From: Chloroflexi bacterium RBG_13_51_18
GTDB lineage: Bacteria; Chloroflexota; Dehalococcoidia; Dehalococcoidales; RBG-16-60-22
Direction of reading: 5' to 3'
Assembly (NCBI GenBank): GCA_001796495.1
Contig: MGMR01000117.1
Span: forward strand, 9,655 to 16,972
Length of the DNA stretch: 7,318 nt
Shown: piece after piece, positions 6,048 to 7,318 of the stretch
How positions within the stretch are numbered: the stretch's first letter is position 1
How the letters are laid out: every line of letters begins with the position of its first letter
Notes under the pieces: generated by a model
What the model saw: only the letters and a program-made list of their open reading frames with translations
What the model was told of the DNA's origin: nothing
Database searches by the model: none
Translations under genes and position numbers: made by a program

Positions 6048-6074
6048 AAAAAAGGGAGACTTTTCGTCTTCCCC
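6048..6074 (-). terminator. Intrinsic terminator downstream of purM
   Basis: Read on the minus strand, GGGAAGAC pairs with GTCTCCC around a GAAAA loop (seven pairs with one bulged A) and is followed immediately by six T (6053-6048). The hairpin begins 13-15 bases after the purM stop. The U-run occurs only on the minus-strand side, so the terminator acts on the purM transcript and sits upstream of the nicotinamidase gene. Confidence 0.8.
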
Positions 6075-6086
6075 GGGTATCTCCTT

Positions 6087-7124
6087 TTACGCCACCTTAT
6101 CTTGTCTGTATCCCTCGCCGTCGATAATTACCCGCGCTGTCCCCTTTTGCTTTATTACCTCCCCCACCACACTCGACTCCGGCAGGGCTTTGGTCAGCTT
6201 CCTGACCTTCTCCGGCACACATATCACCGCCATCCCGATGCCCATGTTGAAGACCCGGTACATTTCCGCGATGTCCACGTTACCCTTTTTCTGTAAAAGT
6301 TTTAAGATAGGCGGCACTTTCCATGTGCGGCTGTCCAGCCGCGCCGCCATCCCTTTCGGTAAAGAGCGGGGAATATTGCCTACGATTCCCCCGCCCGTAA
6401 TGTGCGCCAGTCCTTTGATGTCTTTCAGCAGGGGTTCAAGTTGGTTGTAATAACAGGTGTGTGTCGCCATCAGCGCCTCGCCCACCGTTGTGCCCAGCTC
6501 CGCGTAGCGTTTGTTTAAAGCCGACGCCGTCTCCCCGAAGACCCTGCGCGCCAGCGAATACCCGTTGGTGTGCAGTCCGTTGGAGGGCAGAGCCAGTATC
6601 GCGTCCCCGGCCGCGATATCCCCACCCATCTTTATCCTGTCTTTCTCTATCCCCCCCGCCACGAACCCCACCAGGTCGAAGTCGTCGCCGTGGTAGACGC
6701 CCGGCATTTCCGCCGTCTCCCCGCCGATTAGGGCACAGCCCACCTCTTTACAGGCCGCCGCCAGACCCTTGCCGATAGCTTCCAGTCTTTCTGGTATAAC
6801 TTTCCCTACTGCTATATAGTCGAGGAAAAATATCGGCTCCGCTCCGCAGGTGAAAATATCGTTGACGCAGTGGTTGACGATGTCCGCGCCGACCGTATCG
6901 TACTTATTTAGAGCGGAGGCCAGTTTGAGCTTTGTCCCCACACCGTCCACGCTGGAGATGATGACCGGGTTTTTATAGCCCTTTATCTCGTAAAGCCCCC
7001 CGAAAAACCCTACCCCGCTCAAGACTTCAGGACGGAGGGTGGCTTTGGCGTATTTGCCGATTTTCGAGATTGCCTTGGACTTCAGGTCGATATCCACGCC
7101 AGCGGAAGCGTAGGTCTCTTTCAT
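6087..7124 (-). CDS. purM: Phosphoribosylformylglycinamidine cyclo-ligase (AIR synthetase) PurM
   Basis: PurM closes the imidazole ring in purine synthesis, converting FGAM to AIR with ATP hydrolysis, in the cytoplasm. The 345-residue protein is the usual length. Landmarks are the N-terminal Y-A-S-A-G-V-D at 5-11, a G-V-G-F-F-G-G at 37-43, the nucleotide-binding D-G-V-G-T-K at 60-65, D-I-V-N-H-C-V-N-D at 81-89, G-G-E-T-A-E-M-P-G at 134-142, S-N-G-L-H-T-N-G-Y-S at 181-190, and a C-terminal half with H-I-T-G-G-G-I and N-M-G-I-G-M motifs. The ATG at 7124 has a perfect AGGAGGT (7137-7131) 6 bases upstream. The stop is TAA, followed by an intrinsic terminator. No other purine gene is visible next to it; its upstream neighbour is a divergent tRNA gene. 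Confidence 0.97.
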   Translation of the reverse strand: MKETYASAGVDIDLKSKAISKIGKYAKATLRPEVLSGVGFFGGLYEIKGYKNPVIISSVDGVGTKLKLASALNKYDTVGADIVNHCVNDIFTCGAEPIFFLDYIAVGKVIPERLEAIGKGLAAACKEVGCALIGGETAEMPGVYHGDDFDLVGFVAGGIEKDRIKMGGDIAAGDAILALPSNGLHTNGYSLARRVFGETASALNKRYAELGTTVGEALMATHTCYYNQLEPLLKDIKGLAHITGGGIVGNIPRSLPKGMAARLDSRTWKVPPILKLLQKKGNVDIAEMYRVFNMGIGMAVICVPEKVRKLTKALPESSVVGEVIKQKGTARVIIDGEGYRQDKVA

Positions 7125-7130
7125 CGCCGC

Positions 7131-7137
7131 ACCTCCT
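7131..7137 (-). promoter_or_regulatory. Shine-Dalgarno of purM, abutting a hairpin
   Basis: AGGAGGT on the minus strand lies 6 bases before the purM ATG and begins at the very base after a perfect 7-bp inverted repeat (7138-7157). If transcribed, the hairpin would stack directly against the ribosome site. Confidence 0.7.
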
Positions 7138-7157
7138 GCATACGCACAACCGTATGC
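7138..7157. repeat. Perfect 7-bp inverted repeat in the purM leader/promoter
   Basis: GCATACG (7138-7144) and CGTATGC (7151-7157) are exact reverse complements separated by 6 bases. The repeat spans the predicted purM transcription start (near 7154) and ends where the Shine-Dalgarno begins, so it could be an operator half-site pair or a 5' leader hairpin. There is no U-run, so it is not a terminator. Confidence 0.6.
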
Positions 7158-7160
7158 CTT

Positions 7161-7190
7161 AGAATACCAGATATTTCATTTTACCTGCAA
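7161..7190 (-). promoter_or_regulatory. Candidate extended -10 promoter for purM
   Basis: On the minus strand TTGCAG (7190-7185) is followed after 18 bases by TATTCT (7166-7161), which is preceded by TGG, giving the extended -10 form TGn-TATTCT. Box matches are moderate (3 and 4 of 6). Predicted transcription starts near 7154, leaving about 30 bases before the purM ATG. Confidence 0.45.
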
Positions 7191-7193
7191 ATA

Positions 7194-7222
7194 TTGCATC
7201 ATTTACTGTTTTACTTTAGAAT
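7194..7222 (+). promoter_or_regulatory. Candidate promoter for tRNA-Cys
   Basis: TTGCAT (7194-7199) and TAGAAT (7217-7222; 5 of 6 match) are separated by exactly 17 bases. Transcription would start near 7229, about 9 bases before the mature 5' end of the tRNA. Its -35 is only 3 bases from the -35 of the divergent purM promoter. Confidence 0.5.
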
Positions 7223-7237
7223 GGGATACGTAATAAA

Positions 7238-7312
7238 GGCGACGTGGCCAAGTGGCAAGGCGGGGGTCTGCAAAACCCCTATTCACCGGTTCGAATCCGG
7301 TCGTCGCCTCCA
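7238..7312 (+). tRNA. tRNA-Cys (GCA anticodon), CCA end encoded
   Basis: A complete cloverleaf can be drawn. The acceptor stem is GGCGACG (7238-7244) with CGTCGCC (7302-7308). The D arm starts at 7247. The anticodon stem is GGGGT/ACCCC (7263-7267 with 7275-7279) around the loop CTGCAAA, with anticodon GCA at 7270-7272. The T arm is ACCGG/CCGGT (7285-7289 with 7297-7301) with loop TTCGAAT. The discriminator base is U (7309), the main cysteine identity base, and CCA is encoded at 7310-7312. The short C plus five T that end the window may begin a termination U-run, but no hairpin beyond the tRNA can be seen. Confidence 0.97.
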
Positions 7313-7318
7313 CTTTTT

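Noticed and set aside
6461..6778. Pro/Arg-rich plus-strand frame opposite purM
   Set aside because: It is a composition artefact of the GC-rich antisense strand of a clear purM gene, with no ribosome site or recognisable domain.
1..7318. CRISPR array, insertion sequence, phage or defence cassette
   Set aside because: No regularly spaced direct repeats, terminal inverted repeats, transposase, integrase or nuclease motifs were seen; nearly all sequence is explained by housekeeping genes and short spacers.

Overview
This 7.3 kb window looks like a stretch of ordinary bacterial chromosome carrying mostly housekeeping genes. Genes are tightly packed with strong Shine-Dalgarno sites, coding DNA is moderately GC-rich with AT-rich spacers, and a Thr/Pro-rich lipoprotein is present. 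The protein flavour (small archaeal-type nicotinate phosphoribosyltransferase, radical-SAM-linked DUF2344 protein, Thr-linker lipoprotein) suggests a Chloroflexota/Dehalococcoidia-like anaerobe. That placement is inference from pattern only; no search was run.

Layout, left to right. Bases 1-63 hold the last 20 codons of a plus-strand [4Fe-4S] ferredoxin-type protein. Its stop overlaps the stop of a minus-strand lipoprotein of unknown function (60-1349). A 160-bp divergent promoter region (1350-1509) separates that gene from a plus-strand pair: a radical-SAM-associated DUF2344/TIGR03936-type protein (1510-2157) and tRNA(Ile)-lysidine synthetase TilS (2187-3623). TilS converges, again with a 4-bp stop-codon overlap, on a four-gene minus-strand block. 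Read in its own direction this block is purM (7124-6087), a nicotinamidase-type hydrolase with a TTG start (6006-5491), a short nicotinate phosphoribosyltransferase (5480-4482) and a PrsW-like multi-pass membrane protein (4468-3620). An intrinsic terminator lies between purM and the nicotinamidase gene. A second divergent promoter region (7125-7237) separates purM from a plus-strand tRNA-Cys(GCA) with an encoded CCA end.

Functional logic. The nicotinamidase and nicotinate phosphoribosyltransferase catalyse consecutive NAD-salvage steps (nicotinamide to nicotinate to nicotinate mononucleotide) and appear translationally coupled: the Shine-Dalgarno of the second overlaps the stop codon of the first. 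PurM upstream is in de novo purine synthesis and may feed transcripts into the salvage genes only by read-through of the terminator. The DUF2344 protein next to tilS puts a radical-SAM accessory protein beside a tRNA-modification enzyme, although no radical SAM partner gene is visible. I see no CRISPR array, insertion sequence, phage gene or defence cassette. The least explained elements are the lipoprotein, the PrsW-like protein with a substituted first motif, and the regulatory palindromes between purM and the tRNA gene.
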